From contig CAMYNG010000009.1 in assembly GCA_947259765.1 (NCBI GenBank), positions 1 through 64,000 of the forward strand: 64,000 bases of DNA, read 5' to 3'. The notes beneath the pieces are model-generated. The model had not been told where the DNA came from. It saw only the letters and a list, made by a program, of their open reading frames with translations, and made no database searches. Origin of the DNA: an uncultured Ectothiorhodospiraceae bacterium. Its GTDB lineage: Bacteria; Pseudomonadota; Gammaproteobacteria; CAMYNG01. Positions 1-7,900 of this stretch are shown here, one piece after another. A program made the translations under genes and the position numbers. Each line of letters opens with the position of its first letter. Positions within the stretch are counted from its first letter, which is position 1.

Positions 1-124
1 GCGGCATTGAAACACCAGACAACATGTCTATCCCGACGATCGTAAGCTCCTCCATGCGGATACCAAGCTTTCCAAGCGGCGAATCCAGAACGGCCGAATA
101 GCTGTTGTTGTTCCAATTGTTCAT
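1..124 (-). CDS. Ogt-like methylated-DNA-protein cysteine methyltransferase, N-terminal fragment
   Basis: An open frame enters from the left window edge and starts at an ATG at 124, giving 41 residues. After a short Asn-rich start it reads YSAVLDSPLGKLGI, followed by VGIDML, which resembles the N-terminal ribonuclease-H-like domain of Ogt/AdaB O6-alkylguanine-DNA alkyltransferases (a SPLGxLxI strand followed by a strand ending in GIDFL). Such proteins transfer alkyl groups from O6-alkylguanine to an active-site Cys in a PCHR motif. That motif would lie outside the window, so activity cannot be judged. The upstream Shine-Dalgarno match is weak (AAGAG). The assignment rests on a short N-terminal resemblance only. 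Confidence 0.5.
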   Translation of the reverse strand, partial: MNNWNNNSYSAVLDSPLGKLGIRMEELTIVGIDMLSGVSMP

Positions 125-308
125 GCTCAAGCTCTTGCGGCGAAAATTGGGGCTGTGGGTTGAACTATTGTGCGTACACTCGTAGGGAGTTTACAAGCGA
201 GTCGGGCATGCCGAGAGAATTAATTTCTCGCCTCAATTACCCCGGGAACTGCACACAAGCCTTAATTGATAGTGCAATGGGTACCGCCTGCGCTGGAGAA
301 CTTTTGCA

Positions 309-1292
309 TTACTGCGAAGACGACGCGCTACTCAGTCGTAAGCGCTGTAATTCGCGATTTAGTACGGCGCGCCTGCCGGGATCCTTGGTGACCCGTAACA
401 ACTGCGTGAACAATTCTCCTGCATCCGTTTTTAAACCTGCCTTAGCGAGCGCCTCGGCGGCCTGATAGCGGGCAGTTTGTGCCCATGGATCACCGGCCTG
501 CGGATCCAGTAAGTTTGCCGATTTTAAGTAAAGTCGCGCGGCTTCGTCGTACTTGCCTTGCGCTTTGCGTGAATCCGCCATCCAGTAAACAACTTCTCGA
601 CGCAGTTGATCATCCTCGCTATGCGCAAATACGGTTTCGAAAAGTTGGATCGCTTCTTCGTGATCACCGACAGTTTGTAAATCAAATACCACCTGCATCA
701 AGCGATCCAATTGCTCCTTGTCCAGTGCCTGTTCACTCTCAAGCAGGGCCACCAGCGCAGCGGATCCCTGTTGCGGCTGGCCGCCCATTACGAGAATGCG
801 TGCCCGACGCAGGTGCCACATGAAATTATCTGCGCCGGGCGGGGGTTCCTGCATCGTGGCCATCAGCTGCGACGCATCGGCTATGCGGGATTCAGACAGT
901 GCGAAATCAACCAGCGCGTGGCGAATGGACAAGGGAATGGCGGCAACATCGGTATAGTAGCTCGAATCCAGAAACAGCTTACTGAGCAACACGCCACCGT
1001 GATCGTCTTTTTGCAGGGTTTTTCGCAACGACTCGGCCGCTACCGTGCGGTGTTCTGCGCGGGTGCCGCGGTGTAATACCACCGCGTAAAACGAACGTGC
1101 TTTAACGGGTGTCGACTTGCCCGCCTTGTCCGCCGCTTTAAGCCAGGGTTCATCGTTACCAATTAAAAACTGTGCCTTGTTGCCCAGGTAGAGCCCGTAA
1201 TCCAGATACGCTTGCCACAAGTTATCCCCGGTGAAATGGAACAAATCACCCGATAACGGGTTCTGCTTGCTGCGCACCAGTACCTGCTCCAA
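309..1292 (-). CDS. TPR-repeat protein, C-terminal part (split by frameshift)
   Basis: This 327-residue frame is rich in helical pairs typical of tetratricopeptide repeats, for example the stretches around DHEEAIQLFETVF and GKYDEAARLYLKSA. The only usable start is a TTG at 1292 without a ribosome site, and the frame is already open from 1325. It overlaps the end of the upstream TPR half (stop at 1312-1314) by about 14 bases. Removing a single base in this overlap joins the two into one protein of about 565 residues. I therefore read it as the C-terminal half of a single periplasmic or exported TPR protein. Function is unknown; TPR arrays generally mediate protein contacts. Confidence 0.7.
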   Translation of the reverse strand: MEQVLVRSKQNPLSGDLFHFTGDNLWQAYLDYGLYLGNKAQFLIGNDEPWLKAADKAGKSTPVKARSFYAVVLHRGTRAEHRTVAAESLRKTLQKDDHGGVLLSKLFLDSSYYTDVAAIPLSIRHALVDFALSESRIADASQLMATMQEPPPGADNFMWHLRRARILVMGGQPQQGSAALVALLESEQALDKEQLDRLMQVVFDLQTVGDHEEAIQLFETVFAHSEDDQLRREVVYWMADSRKAQGKYDEAARLYLKSANLLDPQAGDPWAQTARYQAAEALAKAGLKTDAGELFTQLLRVTKDPGRRAVLNRELQRLRLSSASSSQ

Positions 1293-1311
1293 CGCGTTGG
1301 CACGCGACGCC

Positions 1312-2028
1312 CTATCGCCGGCGGGTCAGCGCCTCCGTCGCCCATTTACCGCGCATCTGCCGCAGCGCCGCCTGGAGAACCTTACCTGGAGTCCGCTTGC
1401 CGGCACGAAGCTGCGCCAGCAATAACAGTGCACCCGCCTCGGGTTTGTCAGTGTGTTTTGTGAGGATCTGCACGGCTTCCGCAGGCCGATCACTCCTTAA
1501 CAAGATACGGGCACGGAGCAGGATGTCATCGATCTCGCCGTCGCCATAGTCCTGACGAAATCGTACCGCCGCGGTACGGGCATCCTGCATGGCGGCATCG
1601 CTCATGAAACTGCGAATGACGAGCCGGCGCCAGGTCGCGAGTTGCTCCGGGCTAACCTCAAATGGCGACCAGATGAGTCCGCGTAATACCTGGCGGGCCT
1701 GGTTGCCGTCACCGAGTTGCACTAAAGCCTCGGCGCGCTGACCTGCGGCCCAGGTAAAGAACTCGTCGGGTAAGTCGGCCGGTAATTCCGTTAATCGTTG
1801 CTCCAGGATCTTCCAGGCTTGTTTTTGCCGCAAAATCGCGACGCGCTGGCGTTCCCATTCGATCCAGGCTGCGAGATCTTTTTCGGCATCGGGTTGATAG
1901 CGGTCCAGCACGCGCAACGCCAATCCGGGCGCACCGCTCTCGGCCAAGCCCTGCACTTCTTCCAGCGGTGCCGAACCAGCTGCCGCCAGCTCAAAACAAA
2001 ACAACCCGGCAAGCAACAGCACGGCCAT
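1312..2028 (-). CDS. TPR-repeat protein, N-terminal part with signal peptide (split by frameshift)
   Basis: The ATG at 2028 gives a hydrophobic N-terminus (AVLLLAGLFCFELAAAGSA) that looks like a signal peptide. It is followed by alpha-helical repeat sequence (QLGDGNQARQVL, SDRPAEAVQIL), giving 238 residues. The frame is open further upstream to 2142, but that part runs through the rplS-operon terminator at 2080-2115, so the later start is preferred. The frame ends in Arg-Arg-Arg-stop exactly where the second TPR frame becomes open, pointing to a one-base shift. Location is probably the periplasm. No specific family is recognised. Confidence 0.7.
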   Translation of the reverse strand: MAVLLLAGLFCFELAAAGSAPLEEVQGLAESGAPGLALRVLDRYQPDAEKDLAAWIEWERQRVAILRQKQAWKILEQRLTELPADLPDEFFTWAAGQRAEALVQLGDGNQARQVLRGLIWSPFEVSPEQLATWRRLVIRSFMSDAAMQDARTAAVRFRQDYGDGEIDDILLRARILLRSDRPAEAVQILTKHTDKPEAGALLLLAQLRAGKRTPGKVLQAALRQMRGKWATEALTRRR

Positions 2029-2079
2029 TTTGGCGCGGTGTCTACAGATTGCTCGACACACCAACCGCTTCCTGGGGAT

Positions 2080-2115
2080 AAAAAAACGGGTAGCACCCAT
2101 TCGAGCACTACCCGT
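2080..2115 (-). terminator. Rho-independent terminator of the rpsP-rimM-trmD-rplS operon
   Basis: On the minus strand an 8-bp perfect stem (ACGGGTAG, 2108-2115, with CTACCCGT, 2086-2093) closes a 14-base loop and is followed directly by seven T (2080-2086). It lies 65 bases after the rplS stop codon. It is a canonical intrinsic terminator and separates the ribosomal operon from the TPR gene. Confidence 0.88.
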
Positions 2116-2179
2116 TATATGTGACACCATCCGCTTGCTCAAAGGTAAGTGGACCTTTGCAGAGCGACTTTAAAGACGA

Positions 2180-2524
2180 CTAGAGTTTTTCCTTGATACG
2201 CGCCGACTTACCCTGGCGATCGCGCAGGTAGTAAAGCTTGGCACGGCGCACTGCCCCACGACGTTTGACCGCAATGCTGTCCACCAGTGGGCTATGCGTC
2301 TGAAAAACGCGTTCTACCCCTTCCCCATGCGACACCTTACGTACCGTGAAGGAGGAGTTCAGGCCGCGGTTACGCTTGGCTATCACCACGCCTTCAAACG
2401 CCTGCAGGCGCTCACGGCTGCCTTCTTTTACCTTCACCTGGACGACCACAGTATCGCCCGGACCGAACGGCGGCACTTCGGCCTTTAGCTGTTCGGATTC
2501 CAATTCATCAATTATGTTACTCAT
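2180..2524 (-). CDS. rplS: 50S ribosomal protein L19
   Basis: The protein has 114 residues from the ATG at 2524; the frame extends to 2560 but MSNIIDELE is the conserved L19 start. L19 sits at the interface of the 30S and 50S subunits. The conserved L19 features are all present: [41 protein letters not shown] and a basic C-terminus. It is the last gene of the rpsP-rimM-trmD-rplS operon, 41 bases after trmD, and is followed by an intrinsic terminator. Confidence 0.97.
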   Translation of the reverse strand: MSNIIDELESEQLKAEVPPFGPGDTVVVQVKVKEGSRERLQAFEGVVIAKRNRGLNSSFTVRKVSHGEGVERVFQTHSPLVDSIAVKRRGAVRRAKLYYLRDRQGKSARIKEKL

Positions 2525-2565
2525 CACTTCACTCCCGCGTAAGGGTTGCGGATTATACATGAAAA

Positions 2566-3309
2566 TCAGCCGGTTTCACGCTCCGCGATAAACTCGGCGA
2601 GGAGTTTTTTTTGCTCTGTAGTGAGCATCAGCCGGGCCAGCAAATCCGGGCGTCGCAACCAGGTCCGGCCGAGAGACTGCTTTTGCCGCCAGCGCTCGAT
2701 AGCGGCGTGATCGCCGCTCAGCAACACCTCCGGCACTCGCTGGCCGTCAGTCACTTCAGGTCGGGTAAAATGCGGGTAATCGAGCAATCCGTCCGAAAAT
2801 GAGTCCAGTTCCGCCGAGTCCTCGTGTCCCAGCGCTCCCGGTAGCAGGCGCGTGATGCCGTCAATCAGCACCATTGCGGCTAATTCGCCACCGCTGAGCA
2901 CGTAATCACCGATGGACCACTCCTCGTCGACTTCAGTGGCCAGAAGTCGCTCGTCCACCCCCTCGTAGCGGCCACAGACCAACACCAGCCCCTCACGTCG
3001 TGCAAGCTCGCGCAGGGCCTGCTGATCCAGCTTCTGCCCCTGAGGGCTCAAATAGGCCGTCCGACAGGCTACAGTGCACGCCGCTCGCGCCGCATGAATA
3101 GCGCTGCGTAGCGGCGCCACCTGCATCACCATCCCCGGGCCGCCGCCGTAGGGGCGGTCATCCACCGTCCGATGCCGGTCGGAGGCAAAGTCCCGCGGAT
3201 TGACGCACTCCAGTTGCAAGGTGCCTCCGCTCACCGCACGCCCGGTGATGCCATGCTCCGCGATTGCCTGAAACATGTCCGGAAACAGGGTAACAACCTG
3301 GATTTGCAT
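2566..3309 (-). CDS. trmD: tRNA (guanine-N1)-methyltransferase TrmD
   Basis: The product (247 residues, usual length) methylates N1 of G37 next to the anticodon in tRNAs that read CNN codons. This prevents +1 frameshifting. It is a SPOUT-class enzyme with a deep trefoil knot. Visible motifs are YGGGPGM (54-60), GRYEGVDER (113-121) and [12 protein letters not shown] (133-144), which form the knot and the SAM site. The last fits the conserved catalytic region. It lies third in the operon, between rimM and rplS; a CACAGAG repeat separates it from rimM. Confidence 0.97.
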   Translation of the reverse strand: MQIQVVTLFPDMFQAIAEHGITGRAVSGGTLQLECVNPRDFASDRHRTVDDRPYGGGPGMVMQVAPLRSAIHAARAACTVACRTAYLSPQGQKLDQQALRELARREGLVLVCGRYEGVDERLLATEVDEEWSIGDYVLSGGELAAMVLIDGITRLLPGALGHEDSAELDSFSDGLLDYPHFTRPEVTDGQRVPEVLLSGDHAAIERWRQKQSLGRTWLRRPDLLARLMLTTEQKKLLAEFIAERETG

Positions 3310-3400
3310 ACAGGGCCTTTGACGTTAGTCGCTGCAATTAAAATTAACTGTCCTGGCGTGTCCGAAGAACTCGTGGCGCCGTCAGTGTAAACATTCATTG

Positions 3401-3475
3401 AACCACAGAGGACAAAGAGAGCACAGAGAAAAATCGTTTAAAAAACAATTGCTCTGTGCTCTTTTTGTGCTCTGT
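3401..3475. repeat. CACAGAG-type inverted repeat, copy 1
   Basis: The left arm at 3401-3430 carries CCACAGAG and GCACAGAG; the right arm at 3449-3475 carries CTCTGTGCTC and GTGCTCTGT. The arms are largely complementary, so the transcript of the trmD-rimM gap could form a long hairpin. Related copies lie at 11811-12018, 42531-42602 and 62723-62789, always between genes. Confidence 0.7.
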
Positions 3476-3522
3476 AATTAATTAATCACGGCCAGGAAAT
3501 TCCGCTCGCTACACCTGCGGAC

Positions 3523-4041
3523 TTAAAACGCCGGATCCCAGTCGACCTCGATACGGCCCTCGGAAAGATCGACATTACGCACTACTTGGTCGGGAATAAA
3601 AGGGATCAAACGCTCGTGGCCAGCAGCATCGCGCACCACCAGCACGTCGTTGGCACCGGTTGCCAAAAGGTGGTCAACACACCCCAACACCTCACCCTCA
3701 AGCGAGACCACCTGCAGGCCCAGCAGGTCGGTCCAATAGAATTCGCCCGCACCGGCATCAGGAAGCTGCGCGCGCGGTACCAGGATACGGGCGCCCACTA
3801 GCTTTGCCGCGGCATCTCTGTCCTCAATACCTTCCAGCTTGGCCACCAACCCCTTGCCATGCCGCTGGCACTCGGTCACCGTAAAGGATCGGCAGGTGTC
3901 ATGCTGACACAGCTGCCAAGGCCGGTAATTGAGCAGATTTTCGCGCGGTTCGGTATGCGACTGGACCTTAACCCAACCCCGCACGCCAAACAGAGCGACA
4001 ATGCGCCCCATTTCGATGTCCGCCAGTGTGTTGATACTCAT
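3523..4041 (-). CDS. rimM: Ribosome maturation factor RimM
   Basis: RimM binds S19 in the 30S head and assists late assembly of the small subunit. From the ATG at 4041 it has 172 residues, close to the family length. The frame continues upstream to 4113, but MSINTLADIEMGRIVALFGVRGWVKV (start plus the conserved GRI-GVRGWVKV segment) fits the family N-terminus. The N-terminal RimM beta-barrel is followed by a PRC-barrel domain with EFYWTDLLGLQVV and the conserved LIPFIPDQVV. It is the second gene of the rpsP operon, separated from rpsP by a gap that holds a strong hairpin. Confidence 0.95.
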   Translation of the reverse strand: MSINTLADIEMGRIVALFGVRGWVKVQSHTEPRENLLNYRPWQLCQHDTCRSFTVTECQRHGKGLVAKLEGIEDRDAAAKLVGARILVPRAQLPDAGAGEFYWTDLLGLQVVSLEGEVLGCVDHLLATGANDVLVVRDAAGHERLIPFIPDQVVRNVDLSEGRIEVDWDPAF

Positions 4042-4188
4042 ACCGATTGCCTGGGAAGCGCCCCGAGCAGCTCGACGGGCATTCGCTGACTCGCGCCGAT
4101 CGGCAAACGGCAATGCGTCCGTGGATAAGGATTGTGTTGTTTAACCGTCACGAAGGAATACGGACGGGCAGGACGGAATCAGCAGGCG

Positions 4189-4222
4189 GGGTGAAAACGG
4201 TGCTGGAGCACGGTTTTCACCC
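4189..4222. other. Strong stem-loop between rpsP and rimM
   Basis: Bases 4189-4198 (GGGTGAAAAC) pair perfectly with 4213-4222 (GTTTTCACCC). After one G-G mismatch, 4200-4203 (GTGC) pair with 4208-4211 (GCAC) around the loop TGGA. It starts 8 bases beyond the rpsP stop codon and has no T-run on either strand. It is more likely an RNA processing, stability or attenuation element inside the operon than a full terminator. Confidence 0.7.
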
Positions 4223-4229
4223 GGTAAAA

Positions 4230-4472
4230 CTAGGCCGCCTTTTCTTTGAGCAATTTACTGACCCGCTCGGAAGCTTTGGCGCCCTGACCCAGCCAGTAAT
4301 CGATACGCTCGCGCGCGATGTTCAGGCGGGTCTCGCCGCCCTTGGCCAGGGGATTGAAGAAACCCAGGCGTTCGATATAGCGTCCGTCGCGCCGGTTTCG
4401 GCTGTCGGTAACCACAATATGATAGAAGGGGCGTTTTTTCGCGCCGCCGCGTGAAAGGCGAATGGTGACCAT
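4230..4472 (-). CDS. rpsP: 30S ribosomal protein S16
   Basis: S16 is an early-binding protein of the 30S body. It has 80 residues from the ATG at 4472, the normal size. The open frame runs on to 4565, but [20 protein letters not shown] is the universal S16 N-terminus. The conserved [12 protein letters not shown] segment and a C-terminal basic tail follow. It is the first gene of the rpsP-rimM-trmD-rplS operon and lies about 130 bases downstream of ffh on the same strand, as in many Gammaproteobacteria. Confidence 0.97.
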   Translation of the reverse strand: MVTIRLSRGGAKKRPFYHIVVTDSRNRRDGRYIERLGFFNPLAKGGETRLNIARERIDYWLGQGAKASERVSKLLKEKAA

Positions 4473-4606
4473 GGCGTCTCTGTTCTCTAAATTCAGTAAA
4501 ATTCGGTTTTCGAAATCGGCCGCCGTATAAAGCCATGCGGCCGGAAAACCGCGTATTCTACTCAATCTGGCCGCAAAGTGAAGCGCTGAAGCGAGCTAAT
4601 TCACAT

Positions 4607-5959
4607 TCAGGTGAATCCGGGCGGCATACGACCGCCCAGACCACGCATCATTTTCTGCATCCCGCCCTTGCTCATTTTCTTCATCATTTTCTGCATCTGG
4701 GTAAATTGCTTGAGCAGGCGGTTTACATCCTGCACCTGAGTGCCCGAACCCTGCGCAATACGCCGCTTGCGCGAACCCTTGATTAGCGCGGGTTTGCGAC
4801 GCTCCAGCGGAGTCATAGAGTTGATAATGGCTTCCAATCGACCAAACTCGCCGTCATTGACCTGACCCTTGACGCCCTGCGGTAAAGCCCCCATGCCCGG
4901 TAATTTGTCCAACAACCCGGCGACACCGCCCATCTTGGTCATCTGCTGCAGTTGGGTACGAAAATCTTCCAGATCGAATCCCTTGCCTTTTTTTAGCTTG
5001 CTCGCCAGGGCCTGGGCTTCGTCGACGTCGATGGTGCGGCTGGCCTCTTCCACCAGGCTCATCACGTCACCCATACCCAATATACGTGACGCTACGCGAT
5101 CCGGGTGAAAAGGTTCCAGCGCGGTGGTTTTCTCACCGACGCCGAGAAACTTTATGGGCTTGCCGGTCACGCTGCGCACCGACAAGGCGGCACCGCCGCG
5201 TGCGTCACCGTCTGTTTTAGTAAGCACGACTCCGGTCAGCGGCAACGCATCGCCAAACGCCTTGGCGGTGTTGGCGGCGTCCTGGCCGGTCATGCTGTCG
5301 ACAACGAACAGGGTTTCAATGGGATTCAGGGCGGCGTGCAAACGCTGGATTTCGGCCATCATCTCGGCATCGATATGCAATCGACCCGCAGTATCCACCA
5401 GTAGCACATCGCTGTGCTGAACGCGGGCGTGACGCAAGCCATTTTCCGCAATTGCCACCGGATCCTCGCCCGCATGGCTGGGTACAAAATCGACACCGAC
5501 TTCGGCGGCAAGCGTCTTGAGCTGCTCTATGGCGGCGGGGCGATACACGTCGGCACTTACCACACTGACGGACTTGCGCTGCTCTTTCAGCCAGCGCGCC
5601 AGTTTGGCTACGGTGGTGGTTTTACCCGAACCTTGCAGGCCGGCCATGAGTATCACCGCCGGTGGTGTCGTACTGAGATCCAGTTCGTCGTTGGCCGCGC
5701 CCATGAGCGTGACCAGTTCATCGTTGACGATTTTGATCAGCGCCTGCCCCGGGGTCAGGCGCTTGTGGACTTCCTCGCCGAGGGCACGCTGTTTAACATC
5801 CTCGACAAATTGTTTCACGACCGGCAGCGCCACATCGGCCTCCAGTAAAGCCATACGCACTTCGCGTAGCGTGTCCTTGATGTTTTCATCGCTCAGACGA
5901 CCAACGCCACGCAGATTGCGCACCGTCTTGCCGAGGCGTTCGGAAAGTCCGTCAAACAT
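4607..5959 (-). CDS. ffh: Signal recognition particle protein Ffh
   Basis: Ffh is the protein subunit of bacterial SRP. With 4.5S RNA it binds signal sequences of nascent membrane proteins and docks to FtsY. Its length is 450 residues, as usual. The N-terminal helical bundle is followed by the G domain with P-loop GLQGSGKTT (107-115), DTAGR (189-193) and TKTD (247-250). The C-terminal M domain from about residue 300 ends in a Met-rich stretch (QMQKMMKKMSKGGMQKMM). It lies upstream of rpsP on the same strand and may be cotranscribed with it. Confidence 0.98.
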   Translation of the reverse strand: MFDGLSERLGKTVRNLRGVGRLSDENIKDTLREVRMALLEADVALPVVKQFVEDVKQRALGEEVHKRLTPGQALIKIVNDELVTLMGAANDELDLSTTPPAVILMAGLQGSGKTTTVAKLARWLKEQRKSVSVVSADVYRPAAIEQLKTLAAEVGVDFVPSHAGEDPVAIAENGLRHARVQHSDVLLVDTAGRLHIDAEMMAEIQRLHAALNPIETLFVVDSMTGQDAANTAKAFGDALPLTGVVLTKTDGDARGGAALSVRSVTGKPIKFLGVGEKTTALEPFHPDRVASRILGMGDVMSLVEEASRTIDVDEAQALASKLKKGKGFDLEDFRTQLQQMTKMGGVAGLLDKLPGMGALPQGVKGQVNDGEFGRLEAIINSMTPLERRKPALIKGSRKRRIAQGSGTQVQDVNRLLKQFTQMQKMMKKMSKGGMQKMMRGLGGRMPPGFT

Positions 5960-5998
5960 AGAAACCCAAAAAAATTCGTTGCTGAATGGAAGCGAGGA

Positions 5999-6763
5999 TT
6001 ATAGCGTGAATCGCATGCCACCGGTGAGTCGCTGCACAACGCGATCGGTGACCACCGCCTGGCACTCGCTGAAAATTAGCTCTTCTTCGCCGGGCTTATT
6101 GTGACTGATGAAAATCTCAGGCTTGTGGCTTAACTTGTTGAGATCCGCTGCCAGCGTATCCGGGCAATAGTGACCGGCACGCCGGCCCAGATCCTGATCT
6201 TTATTGGCAAACGCACATTCCACCAGCAACAGATCCAAACGAGCACGTTTGTTAAGCCGCGCCCAAAAACGGTCGTTAGTGCGCGTGTCACCGCTAAAGG
6301 CAAACGTTCCCGTGTCTGACGCAACCACATAGCCGACGGCGGGCACAATATGATTAACGTCCACCATCTCGATGCTGCGACCCGCGTCTTCAAAAACATC
6401 ACCCGGGGCCATAGGCGCATAGCGCAATGCCGGGTGTTTCGGGTCAGGCAAACGGGCAAAATCCGGCCAAATAACATTATTAAAAACGTGATTGCGTAAC
6501 GCATCCAACGTCGCCTGCTGGCCATGCACCACGATCGGCTCCTGGATACGATCAAAAATCGTGTCAACCAGTAAGGGAATACTGGCAATATGATCAAGAT
6601 GGGAATGGGTGATGAAGATGTGCCGCAAATTGGCCATCTCATCAATGGTCAGGTCACCTACACCCGTGCCGGCATCCACGAGCAAATCATGGTCCAGCAT
6701 CAAGGTGGTCGTGCGCAGGCCAACGCCAACGCCACCACTGCAACCCAATACCCGAAGCTCCAT
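5999..6763 (-). CDS. MBL-fold hydrolase, class II cyclic-nucleotide phosphodiesterase type
   Basis: The 254-residue protein has the metallo-beta-lactamase signature THSHLDH (52-58), an early Asp in LLVDAGTGVGDLT, and later FSGDTRTN and LLLVECAF metal-site segments. ISHNKPGEE near the C-terminus provides the last His. The overall layout fits class II 3',5'-cyclic-nucleotide phosphodiesterases (CpdP/PDE1 type) rather than RNase Z or glyoxalase II. The substrate (cAMP or another phosphodiester) is inferred from the family only. It ends 39 bases before the ffh start and may share its transcript. Confidence 0.7.
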   Translation of the reverse strand: MELRVLGCSGGVGVGLRTTTLMLDHDLLVDAGTGVGDLTIDEMANLRHIFITHSHLDHIASIPLLVDTIFDRIQEPIVVHGQQATLDALRNHVFNNVIWPDFARLPDPKHPALRYAPMAPGDVFEDAGRSIEMVDVNHIVPAVGYVVASDTGTFAFSGDTRTNDRFWARLNKRARLDLLLVECAFANKDQDLGRRAGHYCPDTLAADLNKLSHKPEIFISHNKPGEEELIFSECQAVVTDRVVQRLTGGMRFTL

Positions 6764-7060
6764 GATTGTTGATTCTCGTCCTGTTACCGTTCATGTAAAC
6801 ATGAGTGTGAACGCCATCATCCCGGCGGCAGCAGAGAACCAGCAAAGTGATACGCGGGTGCCAATGGGCGACTCAAAATAGTGCCACTGCTAAGTAAATC
6901 AAAATGATAGGAATGTCACAAGTCATGCGTTCGGCGACAGCCCGATCCGCGAATCCTGCCCGAGAGCCTATAACCCCGCGGAAACAGACGAATTTGGAGT
7001 CTCAGCCCGGCTTGTGCAATCATGTAGGGCGATGAGGCGAAGTGGAAATCAACAAATAAC

Positions 7061-7864
7061 ATGTTTCTGACCGGTTTAACGGCCGCGATCCTCTACATCG
7101 CCACCGCCGCCCTGCTCAGCTTGCGGCTTGCCGGCCGGGCGCCAGCAGGACTCGCCTCCAAGCCGCTGATCCTGGTTCCGGGTCTGGTTGCGGTGGCGTT
7201 GCACGCCATCACGCTGTACCCGACACTATTCCATGTTAACGGTGTTGATGTCAGTTTCTTCAGTGTGCTTTCGTTTATTAGCTGGTTAGTGGCCCTGTTT
7301 CTGCTGCTTTTTTCGCTGCGCGCGCCGGTGGAAAACCTTGCCATCCTGATTCTTCCACTTAGCGCCCTGGCGGTAATGCTGCGTACGGTCGGTGGACAAC
7401 ATGTATACCTACCTGCAAATATGCCAGCCGGCCTTGAAGCGCATATCCTTTTGTCAATTTCCGCGTACAGTGTCTTGAGTATCGCAGCCGTGCAGGCAAT
7501 TCTGCTAGCCGTGCAAGAATCGCATTTACATAACCGCCACCCAGGCGGTTTCATTCGCATGCTGCCCCCATTGCAAACCATGGAGCGGTTGCTGTTTCAG
7601 ATGATTGGCAGCGGTTTTGCTCTGTTGAGCCTGGGATTAATTACCGGCGCCGTATTCGTCGACGACCTTTTTGCACAACACCTGGTGCATAAAACCGTTC
7701 TCTCCATTATCGCCTGGGGACTTTTCGGCACCCTGTTATTCGGTCGCTGGCAATTTGGCTGGCGCGGCCGTACTGCGATCCGCTGGACCATCAGCGGCTT
7801 CGTGTTTCTCATGCTGGCCTATTTTGGCAGCAAGTTCGTCATTGAACTTGTCATACAGCGTTAG
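7061..7864 (+). CDS. ypjD: YpjD-like inner membrane protein, cytochrome c assembly family
   Basis: This is a 267-residue polytopic protein with about eight hydrophobic segments, starting with FLTGLTAAILYIATAALLSL. It belongs to the CcmC/CcsA-like cytochrome c assembly (heme-handling) family, but the tryptophan-rich WWD heme-binding motif of true CcmC is not seen. Its place next to ffh on the opposite strand and directly before a CorC/YfjD-type gene (36-base gap) repeats the ypjD-yfjD arrangement near ffh in E. coli. Its biochemical role is not established. The start ATG follows a weak GGA site. Confidence 0.8.
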   Translation: MFLTGLTAAILYIATAALLSLRLAGRAPAGLASKPLILVPGLVAVALHAITLYPTLFHVNGVDVSFFSVLSFISWLVALFLLLFSLRAPVENLAILILPLSALAVMLRTVGGQHVYLPANMPAGLEAHILLSISAYSVLSIAAVQAILLAVQESHLHNRHPGGFIRMLPPLQTMERLLFQMIGSGFALLSLGLITGAVFVDDLFAQHLVHKTVLSIIAWGLFGTLLFGRWQFGWRGRTAIRWTISGFVFLMLAYFGSKFVIELVIQR

Positions 7865-7900
7865 CGCTGACGCCCCCACCCTGTACCGTTTCGCCAAACC

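Noticed and set aside
160-465. Plus-strand frame over the end of the TPR gene
   Set aside because: It overlaps a TPR frame with repeat features; no ribosome site or family.
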